Shown: piece after piece, positions 52,601 to 64,000 of the stretch
How positions within the stretch are numbered: position 1 is the first letter of the stretch
Layout of the letters: the number at the start of each line of letters is the position of its first letter
Source of the DNA: Prunella strophiata
Taxonomy: Eukaryota; Chordata; Aves; Passeriformes; Prunellidae
Assembly (NCBI GenBank): GCA_036583965.1
Contig: JAZBQD010000027.1
Location: forward strand, 20,325,001 to 20,389,000
Direction of reading: 5' to 3'
DNA: 64,000 nt
Notes under the pieces: generated by a model
The model's input: only the letters and a program-made list of their open reading frames with translations
The model's database searches: none
What the model was told of the DNA's origin: nothing
Made by a program: the position numbers and the translations under genes

Positions 52601-54619
52601 CTCAACCCCTCAGGATTCTGCACCAAAAAAAAACCCTGAAAAATATCTTAACAGCATGCTTACTTTTTCCTGTCTAGTCTTGTCTCATGACAACACGAAT
52701 AGTTTCAAGTGAGGCTCAGACCACATTTCCTTTTCATCATGCATGGCCATCACTTCACCTGCTAAGTGATTGATTTTTACAGCCAATGCAATTTTCACAA
52801 TCAGACACTATGATTGTAAAACTTACAACTAAATGCTGTAAAGTTAAGCTCAAAATTCTTGCAGTTGTTCAGACCAGAGTATTGCATTTCAGGGTGTAAT
52901 ACAAAAGCACAGCTTTTAGCACAAGGGCACTTTATGGGGCAGGTTGTAACAATTTCTAAGCACTGAGTAAATACACAAATATAACTAGTTTCCACATCCA
53001 TGATTGCAGGTTGATTAGAAAATACCAATTCCATAAATGAAGTTTGAAAACCAATACCTTCATATATATCATACCTACATTAAGCTGCTGTTTGCTGGAA
53101 GGTTATCTAGGGACAGTTTAGAACTTTTCATTTGGAGAGTAGCTCTTTCTCATAAAGAGACATTTCAGAAACATTACAACAGTTCCAAAATTATCAAATC
53201 AGATCCTTAGTAATAAAAAAAACCTGTTTTTATCATATTAAAAATTATTAAATATGATATGCATACATAGAGTTTTGATATTACCATAAGTGAGATTTTG
53301 TTTTAAAATATCTTTTTAATTTTGTCTACTGCATGTATATTTTAGCCATTCTTGTTTCCTCCTGCCAAAGTTTCCAGACTCTCTCTTTTCCAAGATTTTT
53401 CTGAAAAATATGATTCTCTGACATACCTTAGTAAAAATAAAAAAGACAGCCCATAGTGCACTGAGTAAGATTACACAGCTCCTTTTCTACCCTCTATTTC
53501 ATGATTCTACTCAATCCACTAAGATAAAATTGAAAAAAGCTTGATACACTTGTCTCGTACATAGGTGATTCTTGAAAAAATCGCAAAATATCAAACTGTT
53601 TATACTATTATTGAGCAAATGTAGCTGAAAAGGTGAAATAAACTTTTAAAAGACTGATATTATATATTATTCTGTGAGTACTGTAATTCTACCAGTCTTG
53701 AATGAAAGCATTTTGGCTTTCAAAACTACAGGTTTGTGGTTCTTTTTTTCTCCCCAAACTTTTCTTACCCTATTTATAGTGATGAAATAACAATATTTTT
53801 AAAAAGTCTGCATCCAGTTTTAAATAGAGAAAAGATCCATAATAGATAAAATATGCTGAAAATCTATGGCAAGACCTTCTTGAATCCTCATAACCTCAGA
53901 AAACCCCAGAATTAGTATGGAAAAACTGCTACTAGAATGTACAGTAATTGCATCCCTACCATAGTGTGTATACATTTATGTTCTATTAGCAAGGGTAAAT
54001 GAGTATAATTTGACATTTATACATCTTCGAATTCAGTAATATTAAGAGCAACAAAATTTAAAAAGGCTTTAAAACATGCTAAATTTGGAGTTTGAGCACA
54101 CAAGGAAAATTGAACAAACACTTTAATTTAATTTATTCCACTTTACCAACAGAGTTTAATGGCTCTAATAATATTGTCAGTAATGCACATGCTTGCAAAA
54201 ACCAGAGTTCTATCTTCTGCTTAATCATCAGTATATGAATATTAACGTTACAAAATACTACATTTAAATATTTCTAAGTATGATTTTATTTATTTATCTA
54301 ACCTTAATTGCACCCCAAACAACACAAAACTCATCCTGAGATGGTAGTATATTGCAGACATCAGTACAGTCCTAAAAACACAATTCTGATGAATTTAAAG
54401 CATTAAGGCTGAAATGTGAGGGAGGAATTAAAAAAAATAATCACACAACTTTCATTTACACGTGTCTTACCTCCAGACTTCACAGGTACCCATGCATTCC
54501 TACAATCCCAGGTGTATAGGACATTGTCTTTTTGGTTTATCTGTTTTTAACCACAGGTATTTAGTTCACTGTATGAGCTTTGAAATATTTTCAGTTGTGA
54601 ACATCACTGTTATTGTCTG
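52601..54619. other. Unassigned non-coding DNA
   Basis: AT-rich, with no gene or transposon recognised. The longest frame is under 80 codons. Confidence 0.65.
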
Positions 54620-55020
54620 TCACAGCACATGCCACAGTCCAGACAGCCACGGTGCACAGAGTGTCACCACACAATGTCAGAAAGCTTCACCCCATACACA
54701 GTAACACCAAACCACTTCAGAAGGCTTCAGGCTCTGCCCAAACAGAGTAACATCACACCACCTTCAGAAGGCTGCAAAGCTCTGCCCTCCTTGCTCTTTG
54801 TCCCAGCCTTTTATCCCCCTCATGTCGATGCAGTGCCCCTGTGTGCCCTCTGCTCCCTGTGGTGGTTGCTCAGTGCCCTGGGCACTCCATGGCTCATTGC
54901 TGTCACTGCTGCTCACAGCTGCACCCACTGGGGATGAGGCTCAGGCCCAGCCCCACTCCCAATCACCACAACCTGTATGCCTACAATTGTCTATTGTCAA
55001 TAAATAATAACTAGCAACCA
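54620..55020 (-). mobile_element. Possible solo LTR, minus strand
   Basis: A GC-rich block with sharp contrast to its flanks. Read on the minus strand, it has a U3-like part (about 55018 down to 54820) and then a TATA-like GGATAAAAGGCTGG at 54803-54816. After that comes an R/U5-like part containing imperfect tandem repeats around CAGAAGGCTTC / CAGAAGGCTGC (about 54680-54785, period roughly 40). The minus-strand start at about 55022 would be TGTTGG, fitting the TG...CA rule of LTRs. I could not find a matching terminal CA with a target-site duplication, and no internal retroviral gene is nearby. It could equally be another GC-rich repeat. Confidence 0.4.
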
Positions 55021-57699
55021 ACAGTTTTACCTAAATAACTTTCAGGATAGCAGCTTTTTTCCCCCTCAAATTCAAAACCTACTGAACTAGACTTCTCCTT
55101 TAGAGTCACTCAAGTGATCCAGGTTCTCAGTTAAAGTGGTGAAGAACTACTGAACATAAGAATTAAGCAGCCAGTCTCTGAAAGAAATAAAAACAAATTT
55201 CTGTACTGGCAGCAGCCAGTATAGGGTTCATGGTTCAGAGTGGAGATTGTTCTGGATATGTGGATGTTCCTGTGATTCAAAGACAATGACAAGTCTAAAT
55301 CATTACAAATGAGCTATGACCAAAGACCTAACTCTGATGCATGTCTGTATTACATGGTGAAAATAAACAAAGGATTACCTGAGCTGCTGCCAGCCACAGC
55401 AAGCTGCCAAAATTGCCCAGTCAGACACTGCTTCCCTGCTCTTGGATCTGAGCTCCTGTGTCTGGATTCCACATCTGTGCTGCCCCAGGCACTGCCCAGT
55501 GCTTGCCTGGTGTTTTGTACCTGTTTCCTTGCCACAGCAGAGGTTTGGTGCTTACCACAAGCAGATGAGACACCAAACAAAGGTCAAAGGAGCTTCTGTA
55601 CATTTTAATTATGGAATGAAGGCAATTACTAATTTCTAGGCATTGCTGTACACAGCCATTGATTTGAAATTGCAACCAAGTGCTTTTAACACTCAATTAG
55701 ACTTCAGTCCGGTGACCTTGGTTCTGAGGAAATGCCTGAGCCAGAATACACTGCTACACAAAGACAGACACTAGAGTCTCCTTTTTCCCTCTTTAATATT
55801 TCTTCTCTTCTTTGGAATTCATCTGTCAAAAGAATTACAATAAATTTCTTCAATAATTTGCACTTCCCGCAGGCAGTTCTGACATTTTTGCTAGGCAACA
55901 CCATACCTTAATGCATAATTTTCACTAGAACATCATTCACATCAGTATAACAAAAAGAGATTGTTTTTAGAATCCTTTTTCCCTGAATCGTATGCCATAA
56001 TCAGGGAAAGGGGGAAAAAAAAGATATTAGGAAAGAAATTTTAAAAATATTCTCTTTTCTGTATCTATTCAAACATAAAATCTCTCTCCTAACATCTTCT
56101 ACTATTAATTATAGTATTTATTATTTTTTTTCTTAGCACTGTGGTTTCAGATTTAGACTTTGAGGTACTACAGAGAGGGTCAACTCTCTGTATAATCTTT
56201 TTTTAATCATTTTTGACCTTGTGAATCTGTACCTCTCCAGGGTGAACTAGCTTACCTGGACATGGTTCAGTGAAACAGTGAATCCAGTGGGTTCTGGATT
56301 CTATCAGTTACTTCTGATAGCTAGGTTTCACTTGAGTCACATCTGGTTGTGATTTGGTTTCAATAAAAAGTCAGCTCCTGGACTTTGACAGACAGCCATT
56401 TGGGAAGTAAGTTGTGAAATGCTTCCTTAAATTAGAAGCCTCAATGGAAACTGGTATGGAACTCTGTGTTTGTTTCAGAGATAAGTCATTAAATGTTTGT
56501 GTCCATTGAAATTGCCTTGAATACACACAATGCAGAAACCATCTGCTGGAAGAGTCTAATGAAAGATTAAAGACTGAATAGACCAGAAAAATCCTGTGAG
56601 AATATCTTGCACAATTGGAAGTTAGCATTCTAGTGCCCACAGCAGAATGCAGAATGAAAAAAAAAAATAATGGCACAAGCTCTTTAATCATAAATCCTGT
56701 GAGTTTTCAATAGAAATCTTGCATATTGTCAATTTATATTGGTCTGTTTTGTAAATAGTCTGTGAAGCCAAGAAACTGCCAAGCTTTTTACTTATCAGAA
56801 GAACCCATTAATTTCTTTTGTAATCAGTAACAAATCCAAAAGGAAAAGCTCAAAGTGCACCTCAGAAATAATCTAGGATTCCCCTTTATCAAGTTTATAT
56901 CAATCCATCCATTTTACTAGATAAACTAATTTCCAGTAGCATCATTACCAGTTACTTTTAGTAACTCTTTGTTCTAATCAGCCTATACCCCAAATAATTC
57001 ACTGGGACTGGAAAAATCTGAAATGTGTGTAATATAAAGAATTAGGAAGAAAACAACAAGTGATAAAGTAAACTGCATTTGCAAGGAAATGTTTTATGAT
57101 TATTGATTTACAAAGTAAAGTTTTATATATACAAGAAAGCTCAAACTTCAGAAAATCCAAGCACTTTTGTACAAACCAGACATTCCTAGTGATCTTTTAT
57201 TCATTAGACACAAAATTAATCTCATGAAACTTTCCATGCAATATTGGTTCTACTCCAGATGGCTACCATCTAATAACCATCTATTTGCATTAATTTGAAG
57301 AATTATACTCCTTACTGACACATACTTCCTGCAAGACAGAAGAGCACCTTGTTTTGTCAAGTGTCCATCCATCATGAAATTCTGCTTTCTAAATTGTGTG
57401 CGCTCTGGGTTAGCTAAATAATGGTATTTCTTTTTTTTTTTTTTTTTTTTTTTTCCTATTCCAGAAGAATAGCACCAGTTTTGATATACAGTGACATTAA
57501 ATAATACTCTTCTGTTTCCCAAAAACCTTCTTCATCAACTACATAATACAATTGATTCACCTGAGAAATACAGCTTTTAAGTAATGTATGATGTTAAAGA
57601 GCTTTTTAAAACACTGGCCAAAGACTACATCAGGCTGCAGGACTGGAAGCAGAACAAAGAAATTGTTTAACTTGTGTTTTGGCCAAACTATCAGGTGAA
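55021..57699. other. Unassigned non-coding DNA
   Basis: A GC-richer segment at about 55380-55560 carries overlapping frames of 65-99 codons on both strands with no family resemblance. T24 lies at 57431-57454. The rest is AT-rich with nothing recognised. Confidence 0.6.
57431..57454 (+). repeat. T24 homopolymer
   Basis: Uninterrupted run of 24 T, the longest T-run in the window. It creates a poly-lysine stretch in a 90-codon minus-strand frame, which is therefore discounted. Confidence 0.95.
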
Positions 57700-57724
57700 G
57701 ATTTCTCTTAAGTGAAGAGAAATC
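57700..57724. repeat. 10-bp hairpin
   Basis: GATTTCTCTT (57700-57709) and AAGAGAAATC (57715-57724) are exact reverse complements around AAGTG. The right arm overlaps the start of the period-40 tandem duplication. Confidence 0.88.
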
Positions 57725-57800
57725 TTTAGAAAAGAGTTAAGTGAAGAGTTAAGAAGAGGTAATCTTTAGAGAAGTCTTAAGTGAAGAGTTAAGTGCTGTA
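57721..57800 (+). repeat. Period-40 tandem duplication
   Basis: Two imperfect copies, 57721-57760 and 57761-57800. Both begin AATCTTTAGA and share TTAAGTGAAGAGTTAAG, and they diverge mainly at the copy ends and at a few internal positions. A further partial unit (CTTAAGTGAAGAG) lies just upstream at 57707-57719. Confidence 0.88.
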
Positions 57801-57833
57801 GGATGCCTTACAAGCATGTTAAGAACCTAAGCT

Positions 57834-57873
57834 CTTAAATTTCTAAGGCTATACTTAAATTTCTAAGGCTATA
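57834..57873 (+). repeat. Exact 20-bp tandem duplication
   Basis: CTTAAATTTCTAAGGCTATA occurs twice head-to-tail with no mismatch (57834-57853 and 57854-57873). Confidence 0.95.
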
Positions 57874-57932
57874 GTTATGATTCACCTAGATACAACAATG
57901 CAGTTTCACCCAGAAAACCCAGTCAAACAAAA

Positions 57933-57992
57933 GGGACAAACAAATAAGCCAACAAAAAAAGGGACAAAGGGACAAACAAATAAGCCAACAAA
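57933..57992 (+). repeat. 24-bp duplication, period 36
   Basis: A 24-bp word beginning GGGACAAACAAATAAGCC is exact at 57933-57956 and 57969-57992. The intervening AAAAGGGACAAA is a partial extra unit. Confidence 0.93.
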
Positions 57993-60900
57993 CCACGAAA
58001 ACAATGAAACCACACATCTCCCACCCCTAAACAAACTGTATAACCATTTAACCAGCACAGCACCAGGCTGGATGGCCTTTAGCACACACCCAACCCAAGC
58101 CCTGTGCAGGCAGGCACAGGCTCAGGCCAAGGCTGTCAAGGAAAGGTGGTTGCAGCCTGCACACCTCCTTGCTCCACAGTGGAGGTGCTGCCTGCAGAAG
58201 CTTCACGCTGACAGCAAAGCAGACACACCCCATCAAATCCAGCCTGCAGGTCCCTGACCCTGCAACAAGTGAGAGCATGGATATCACCTGTCAGAGCACC
58301 ACACCATATATAACTTCTGAACTTTTGTTTGGCCTCTTCACCCAGGAAAATCCCTCAGAATTTCCAACCCTCTTTTTCTCTAAAAAAATTACCCAGTGGG
58401 TAATCAGTCAGGGGGTCTCAATGTGCTAGGACATCCAAGGTAATGGGCTAGACACTTCTACTTATGGTTTAAAACATTAAGGTTCCCAAGTCTGTTGTTT
58501 AGTCTCATTTCTACTCATTTCCAATAGCAGTCTGTCTCTCATATAATCCAGCCCTTATTAGAAAACTTTCCTAGGATCACCCCTTTGCCAATTAAGCTGT
58601 TTGGCATTAGAAGAACTTCCCAGTCAATCTCATGCACCATCACTTCCCACTGCCCTTCCAACCCTGTATTGTTTTGATTCTGCGTCTTCTGTTCTTGAAA
58701 CAGAAGGATTTTTCTCAAAGACACAGAAGAAAAACACTTTTCATAAGAGCATTCATCTTATTCAGCAGCACAGAAGGATTTGCACCTATACTTCTGTTGA
58801 AGCCATTCAGACATTTTTATTCCAAACCCCTTATCTAACTTCATTCCTGACTGTATTTTGAAACACAAAACAAGAGAGATTCACTGAAAACAAGAGCCAA
58901 ACATAATGAAGTCTGAGAAAAAAATATCAACCATATTAGAGCTCTGCAGTTTGGCATGACAGGTAAGTATTTCTTTTCTTCAAAGACCTCAGTAAATCAG
59001 AGCAATGGTGCTGATGGCATGGGATAATTGTCTCTGATATGCTGCAGTGAGTGTTATTTATGGTTGTTTATAAAATATGCTGTCAGAATGGCAGGCTGCC
59101 TAGAACCTCAGCCTTATTTATGGATTCTCCTGTCTTCACATGCCCTTTTGTATGCCAAATTAAAAAATCCCAAAAAGTTTCAACTCTATGCTCTTGAAAC
59201 AAGAGCTCTTCCTTCAGAACACAAGATTTGTTATATTACAAAGCTGTTATTCTTTAGTTATTCTGTGAATACCTATTGTGGAAAATATATGCAGCTCCAG
59301 CAAAATACCTCCCACATTCTCTCTCATCAAAAGTCGAAATTCTACACTGAGTGATGACACAAGTAATGATACTTATGCCATCTACATGATACTTGATATA
59401 ATTCAGGAGTCTGGAGTTTTGCTTGGGGTTTGCACAGATGCCAATAGAAATACATCGACCTGTTGCCCCACAATTTTAAAAATATGGCTCTAAATACCCA
59501 GTACCTATAAGACATCTTTGAAAATTAAATAAAATGTTTTGTAAAATTTTCTAGTTAAGTATAGCAAATATCTATTTTGCCAAGTATGACTTACATTTAA
59601 ACTTGGGGAAAAAAAAAAAAAAACCCAAACCCACCAAGTTTACTTTTTCTTTGGTAAAGCTTTTCAAAAATTACCATTTAGCTCTAGAGCATGGCTTTTA
59701 GAAAAGATATAGGAGAAGTGGAGTTGTTTGTTGAAGTGTTAAATAGCAGAGCACAAGCATTCAGACAAGGTAGATCTGCAATCATCAGGGTAGATTTTTT
59801 TGATTGTTCTGACCCCTAAAAGGCTGCAGTAATGGCAGACACTTAAATCAGAATCTAAGAGTGATAAAAGTAAGTAGGTTGATATATTCATATGTATTTT
59901 TATATATTTTTGGTACATTGAAGATTGCAAATATTGTCTAATAAGGTGCATTTGGTCAATGATAAAATAAGTATGAGAATAATTAATTACAATACAATAA
60001 ATTATTTTAATATGAATATTATAGAAGGACCTAAAATATAAAATAAAATGTAATATATATATATGATCAAAGAATAAAATATACAACAAACAAAAAATGT
60101 CCCAATACTTTAAATCCAATCTTTAGTTGCAGCTTGGCATTTCTTAGCTTCATGAAGGAAGTGAGTTACATAGTCACAATGTGAAAACACTTCTAGCAGT
60201 TTGCTAAGAGTACTTCCCAAAATATAATGAACTGAGCTCCTGAGTTTGATCTTAATTGTACTATTTAATTTTACTATTTCTGGCCATGTTTTCAAAATAC
60301 TGCATGAAGAATAAACTTTAAGAATGCTTTTACTGATTCTTATCATAAAATAAACTGGTCCCAAAATTCTCAAAGAAGTTGAATAACAGGAGAGATGAAA
60401 TTCTTTCTTTCCCAACATCTACTTTCCCAAGAAACTTTTCTGCCTTTAGGATTACTTGTTTATATAGAAAAGAATTAAGTATTCTCTGGCTGTTGGACAG
60501 AAATCCAAGGAGCAGATTTTGTTACAGAACATAACACCTGTAACTTCAATAAGTAAATCCAATTTGTAGTTGAAATTGGAAAGAACTCATCTCCTGAAGT
60601 TTCCTTCCTGTTGCTATAGAAGTAGCAGATATTTGGAGCAGACTGGTCTTTGCAAAACAAGACATTTCCCTCATCGTGAGACCACGCAAATTAATTCATA
60701 GAAAAAGGGAACCTAGATTAAACAAGCTGTCAGCTACATGCATTTGCTTAACTTTTAACAAAACACAGCACAGCCATGGCATACAATCAGATACATTTAT
60801 CCCAGGCTTTTTGCCATTGTTTCTGCCAGATGTTGTCCTCCTTACATCATTTCTTGCTGATCACAAGCACTGTGTGGGGAGGATATTTCAAACTCTAACC

Positions 60901-62051
60901 ATTTGGGAAAGGCAAACCTAACTACTGTCCCTGGGAACAGTAAGAAACTGCAAATTCTACTAACCCAACAGATCTCCTTAAGACCCTCCCTTCTGAAATC
61001 CTACTGGGAGAAACTGATGTTTAAAATGATTGAATTGCATCAAAACAATCCAAGACCACACAAAACACATCATTTAAACTATGAAAGTCAGGTGCTGGCA
61101 CTGGCAATCACTCAAAAATTCAGGTCCAAAGTATGCCTGTGCACACAAGCAGTGCCTAGAACAGGAGCTTTGCTTGGCTGAGAGGTCATTAGAATACTGA
61201 ACAATTCTTAAAGGGCTTCCACTCATCCAGACACTGCTGGAGTACAGAGCTCTTGCAGCTTCCAACTCTCAGAAAAGGTAGCAAACAATTCTGATTTCTT
61301 TCTGTAAAGGTAGACATGGTCGATTTTTGTTAGAGAAAAAGGTGGAGAAATAACAGAAGACAAACAGAAGTAAACTGCTGCAAGGCACTCACATAAAAGA
61401 TACCAAGGTCTTGAATTTAGGAGGGGAAAGGCGTCCACAGGGGAAGAGAAAGGAAAAGAATTTGAAAACAATTTGCTTTTGGGATGTCAAAATTCCTCAG
61501 TTCAGAAATCAAGTTCTTCATTCACTAAAGCAATAGGAAGTAGAATAAAATGGGATTCAAAGGAGAAGTTGTACACATATATTTATCCCTCTTCAGAGTG
61601 ATTAGTGAAGGCATAGAGGTAACTATGGCAGTTTTAGTTCATGAGGAAAGCAGACACACACATAATGGTGGGAAATAATTAATTTTTTTTCTGCTCATTT
61701 GTGATATGATCAAGAACATGCAATACAACTTGATCTATCTGAATGTAAAGGAATTGCAGAGTCTTAATCAGAAGATGAAAGACTTTTTTTTATATAACAA
61801 GAGAATCAAGTCATTCTAGTTCATTGACTAAGATCCAGAAGTTGCCCAGAATCTTGCCTGAACTTCCCCTTATCCACTGATTGTACATCATCTAGTAATC
61901 ATGTGTTCTTTGCTGCTGGCTAGCTTTCAGCACAAAGACAGATGCCATGAGCTTCCTATTAGCACGATACAGACGGCAGCAGCACTTGTAAATCAACATG
62001 ATGGATGCTCCAGGAAATGGGCTCCTTCTGATGGCAGCATTAGGCAACACA
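57993..62051. other. Unassigned non-coding DNA
   Basis: A GC-richer, CpG-poor stretch at about 58050-58270 gives overlapping frames of up to 126 codons on both strands without resemblance to proteins. A consensus-like splice donor (CAG|GTAAGT) occurs at 58960-58968 without a clear acceptor partner. A15 lies at 59609-59623. The stretch 59870-60110 is very AT-rich, including a short AT run at about 60052-60064, and nothing further is recognised. Confidence 0.6.
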
Positions 62052-62560
62052 GAAAGAATAGAATGGTTTGGGTTCAAAGAAACCTTTAAGATCATCCAGT
62101 TCCAACCCCCCTGCCGTGGGTAGGGATATCTTCCACTTGACCAGGTTGCTCAAACTCTTCTCTGGACAACCTGGTCCAGGGTCTCACCATCCTCACAGTA
62201 AAGAATTTCTTCTTAATATCTAATTTAAACCAACTCTCTTTCAATTTGAAGCCACTCCCCCTTATCCTACCACTACATTCCCTTGTAAAAAGTTTCTCTT
62301 CATCTTTCTTGTAGGCTCCCTTCAGACAGTGGAAGGATGCCATACTGGAAGTGACCCCAGAGCTGTCTCTTCTCCAGACTGAATAAGCCCAGCTCTCTCA
62401 GCCTTACCCCATAGGAAAAATGCTCCAGCTAAGATAATACTCTCCTCTGGACTTGCTCCAACAGGTCAATGTCCTGTCTGAGCCAAGACACCCCTCCACT
62501 GGGGTCTCAGGAGAGTGGAGTAGAGGGGCAGAATCAGCTCCCTAATTTCTGCTGGTACCT
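62052..62560 (-). mobile_element. CR1 LINE 3' fragment
   Basis: The longest CR1 copy in the window. The antisense 3' end is at the left: AGAATAGAATGGTTTGGGTT (about 62056-62075), a modified AAACCTTTAAGATCATCCAG, and TTCCAACCCCCCTGCC (about 62100-62115). It continues through antisense ORF2 sequence to 'ggggtctcaggagagtggag' (about 62501-62520) and 'aggggcagaatcagctccct' (about 62524-62543). On the minus strand a residual 83-codon frame (62092-62343) retains the CR1 ORF2p C-terminal pattern LDIKKKFFTVR. The element is 5'-truncated and has no catalytic domains. Loss of CpG sites and several small changes mark it as an inactive copy. Confidence 0.96.
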
Positions 62561-64000
62561 TGTACAATTATTTCACAGTGTTCTACCTACAGCAGATAAC
62601 TGCTTTCACAGTAACTACTCTCTCTTTGCAATGCTTGCAGAAAACCCATGTTTCTTGTTCTGCTCTTTTTGAGACTAGACATGGAAAGCTAAGACTCATG
62701 CTACCACCATAGTCTGAAATCAAGGGCTATCCCAACTTCATGATAAGACAGCAGTACCAGAGATAAGATGTGCCACTAGGCATTTCTGCTTACAAGGATA
62801 AAAATACAGTATTCAGCCTAGAATATATATCAAAATTAATTTGATAGGAATATTTATGAGATACACAACAAACTTATATGGTTCTAAAAGTCAACAATGT
62901 CTTTCACTGACAGTAAAAGGACCATACAAGTGTTACCTGTAAAATAACATTCTGGTTGTTTCTCCAGCAGCATGCCAATATCATAGTATCCCACAAGCTA
63001 GAAAACTGCAAGGATGAATTAACATCACACACAACAATATGTTATGTACAACTCCCAAAATGTTATGGAGGAATCAAGCTACACAAGGTAGGTTCAAACT
63101 TCCTAATGCCTACAGCTACATTACCCTGCTGCTTGTTTCTTTCATTTGTAACTGAAAGGCTGCAGAACGAAAAGAAAGGTGTAGATGCCAATCTGTGCTG
63201 CATTATTCCTTAGCAGAGAGAACATATTGAGTTGCAAAACACATTCCTCTGCTTCTTCTGAGGAAGGGTTTATTGTACTAAAATCCTGACCTGTTTTGTG
63301 ATTAATGGTCTAGTTTCAGCAGAAAAAATGGTTGCGGTCACCTTCACTGTATCTTTAGACATTTTTATATTATTACCTGCATTGCAGTTTTCTGTAAGAT
63401 CAAAACAAAATAAAGCATCCTTTAAATGCAATCTATTTATATACAGATGGAGCCTCACACTGAGCATGGCATGAATAGCTTCTAAACTATCCAAGCTGAC
63501 TGATTAAACTGTAAGTGAACCACTTGATGAAGTGTAGCAATGTAAGGAATCCATCCTGCACACTTCCCTCACTTCAGAAAGGTGTTTCACAAATGCCAGC
63601 TTAAAGGCCTTTTCTGAGCACTTCTAACTACTGGCTTTAGTAAACAAACCAAGGAAATGAGCAATGTGCTTAATTTCCTGCATCTATTTTTTCCACCTCT
63701 CCAGTGCTGCATGGGTTCCAACCTTGGTTACACAAGAAGTGCATCAACAGATCAACAGCCTACCACTGACCCGAAGGATTACACACAGCCCCAAACAAGC
63801 ACCACCACAAGGTGCCACAGCACTGTGGTCCAAGCCCTTTGGCACAGCTGCTCTGTCAACTAAGTAGCAAGGAAAAACCTACTAAGTAGCAAAGAAAACC
63901 CCATGTGGCTCCCAAAAACATCCCTCACAGTTCCCAGCCACAAGAGAACTAATTCCAACAAGGGGGCTTGTTGGATTGGTTGGGAGTTTTTTCATCTATT
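62561..64000. other. Unassigned non-coding DNA
   Basis: AT-rich, with no gene recognised. Near the right end a 17-bp word, CTAAGTAGCAAGGAAAA, occurs at 63860-63876 and again with one change at 63882-63898 (period 22). Confidence 0.62.
63860..63898 (+). repeat. 17-bp duplication, period 22
   Basis: Two copies of CTAAGTAGCAARGAAAA differ only at the R position and are separated by five bases. Confidence 0.88.

Noticed and set aside
52070..52677. Five overlapping open frames of 71-162 codons on both strands
   Set aside because: Explained by local GC richness. Frames on both strands cannot all be genes and none matches a known protein.

Overview
This 64 kb window looks like ordinary non-coding DNA from a bird nuclear genome, most likely a songbird (passerine). 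It is AT-rich and CpG-poor throughout, and no reading frame resembles a conserved protein; the longest open frame, 178 codons on the minus strand, is unrecognisable. The bird call rests on five pieces of CR1, the dominant avian LINE. The passerine call rests on one SINE near 40.1-40.25 kb with a tRNA-Ile-like head and a CR1-like 3' tail, the layout known for the zebra finch SINE family TguSINE1. There are no bacterial-type operons, CRISPR arrays, rRNA genes or intact tRNA genes.

Layout: 0-2.5 kb unassigned; 2.5-2.9 kb minus-strand CR1 3' end; 2.9-9.2 kb unassigned; 9.24-9.36 kb a perfect array of 24 GGGAT units; 9.4-16.2 kb unassigned with several A-tracts; 16.2-16.4 kb plus-strand CR1 lacking its 3' end; 17.7 kb a possible 100-nt exon with near-consensus splice sites; 22.6 kb a 55-nt pure-purine tract; 25.6-26.0 kb plus-strand CR1 still encoding a recognisable ORF2 C-terminus; 40.1 kb the SINE; 41.5 kb a small CR1 remnant; 48.0 kb a 46-nt A-tract; 52.1-52.6 kb a GC-rich island with two short tandem duplications; 54.6-55.0 kb a GC-rich block that could be a minus-strand solo LTR; 57.7-58.0 kb a cluster of short tandem duplications and a hairpin; 62.05-62.56 kb a minus-strand CR1 3' end.

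No genes can be shown to work together here. The window is best read as intergenic DNA or the inside of a large intron, shaped by CR1-driven retroposition and simple-repeat expansion. No novel multi-gene system is visible. The features most worth checking are the GGGAT array, the SINE, the possible LTR, the candidate exon, and a marked excess of long A-runs over T-runs on the given strand.
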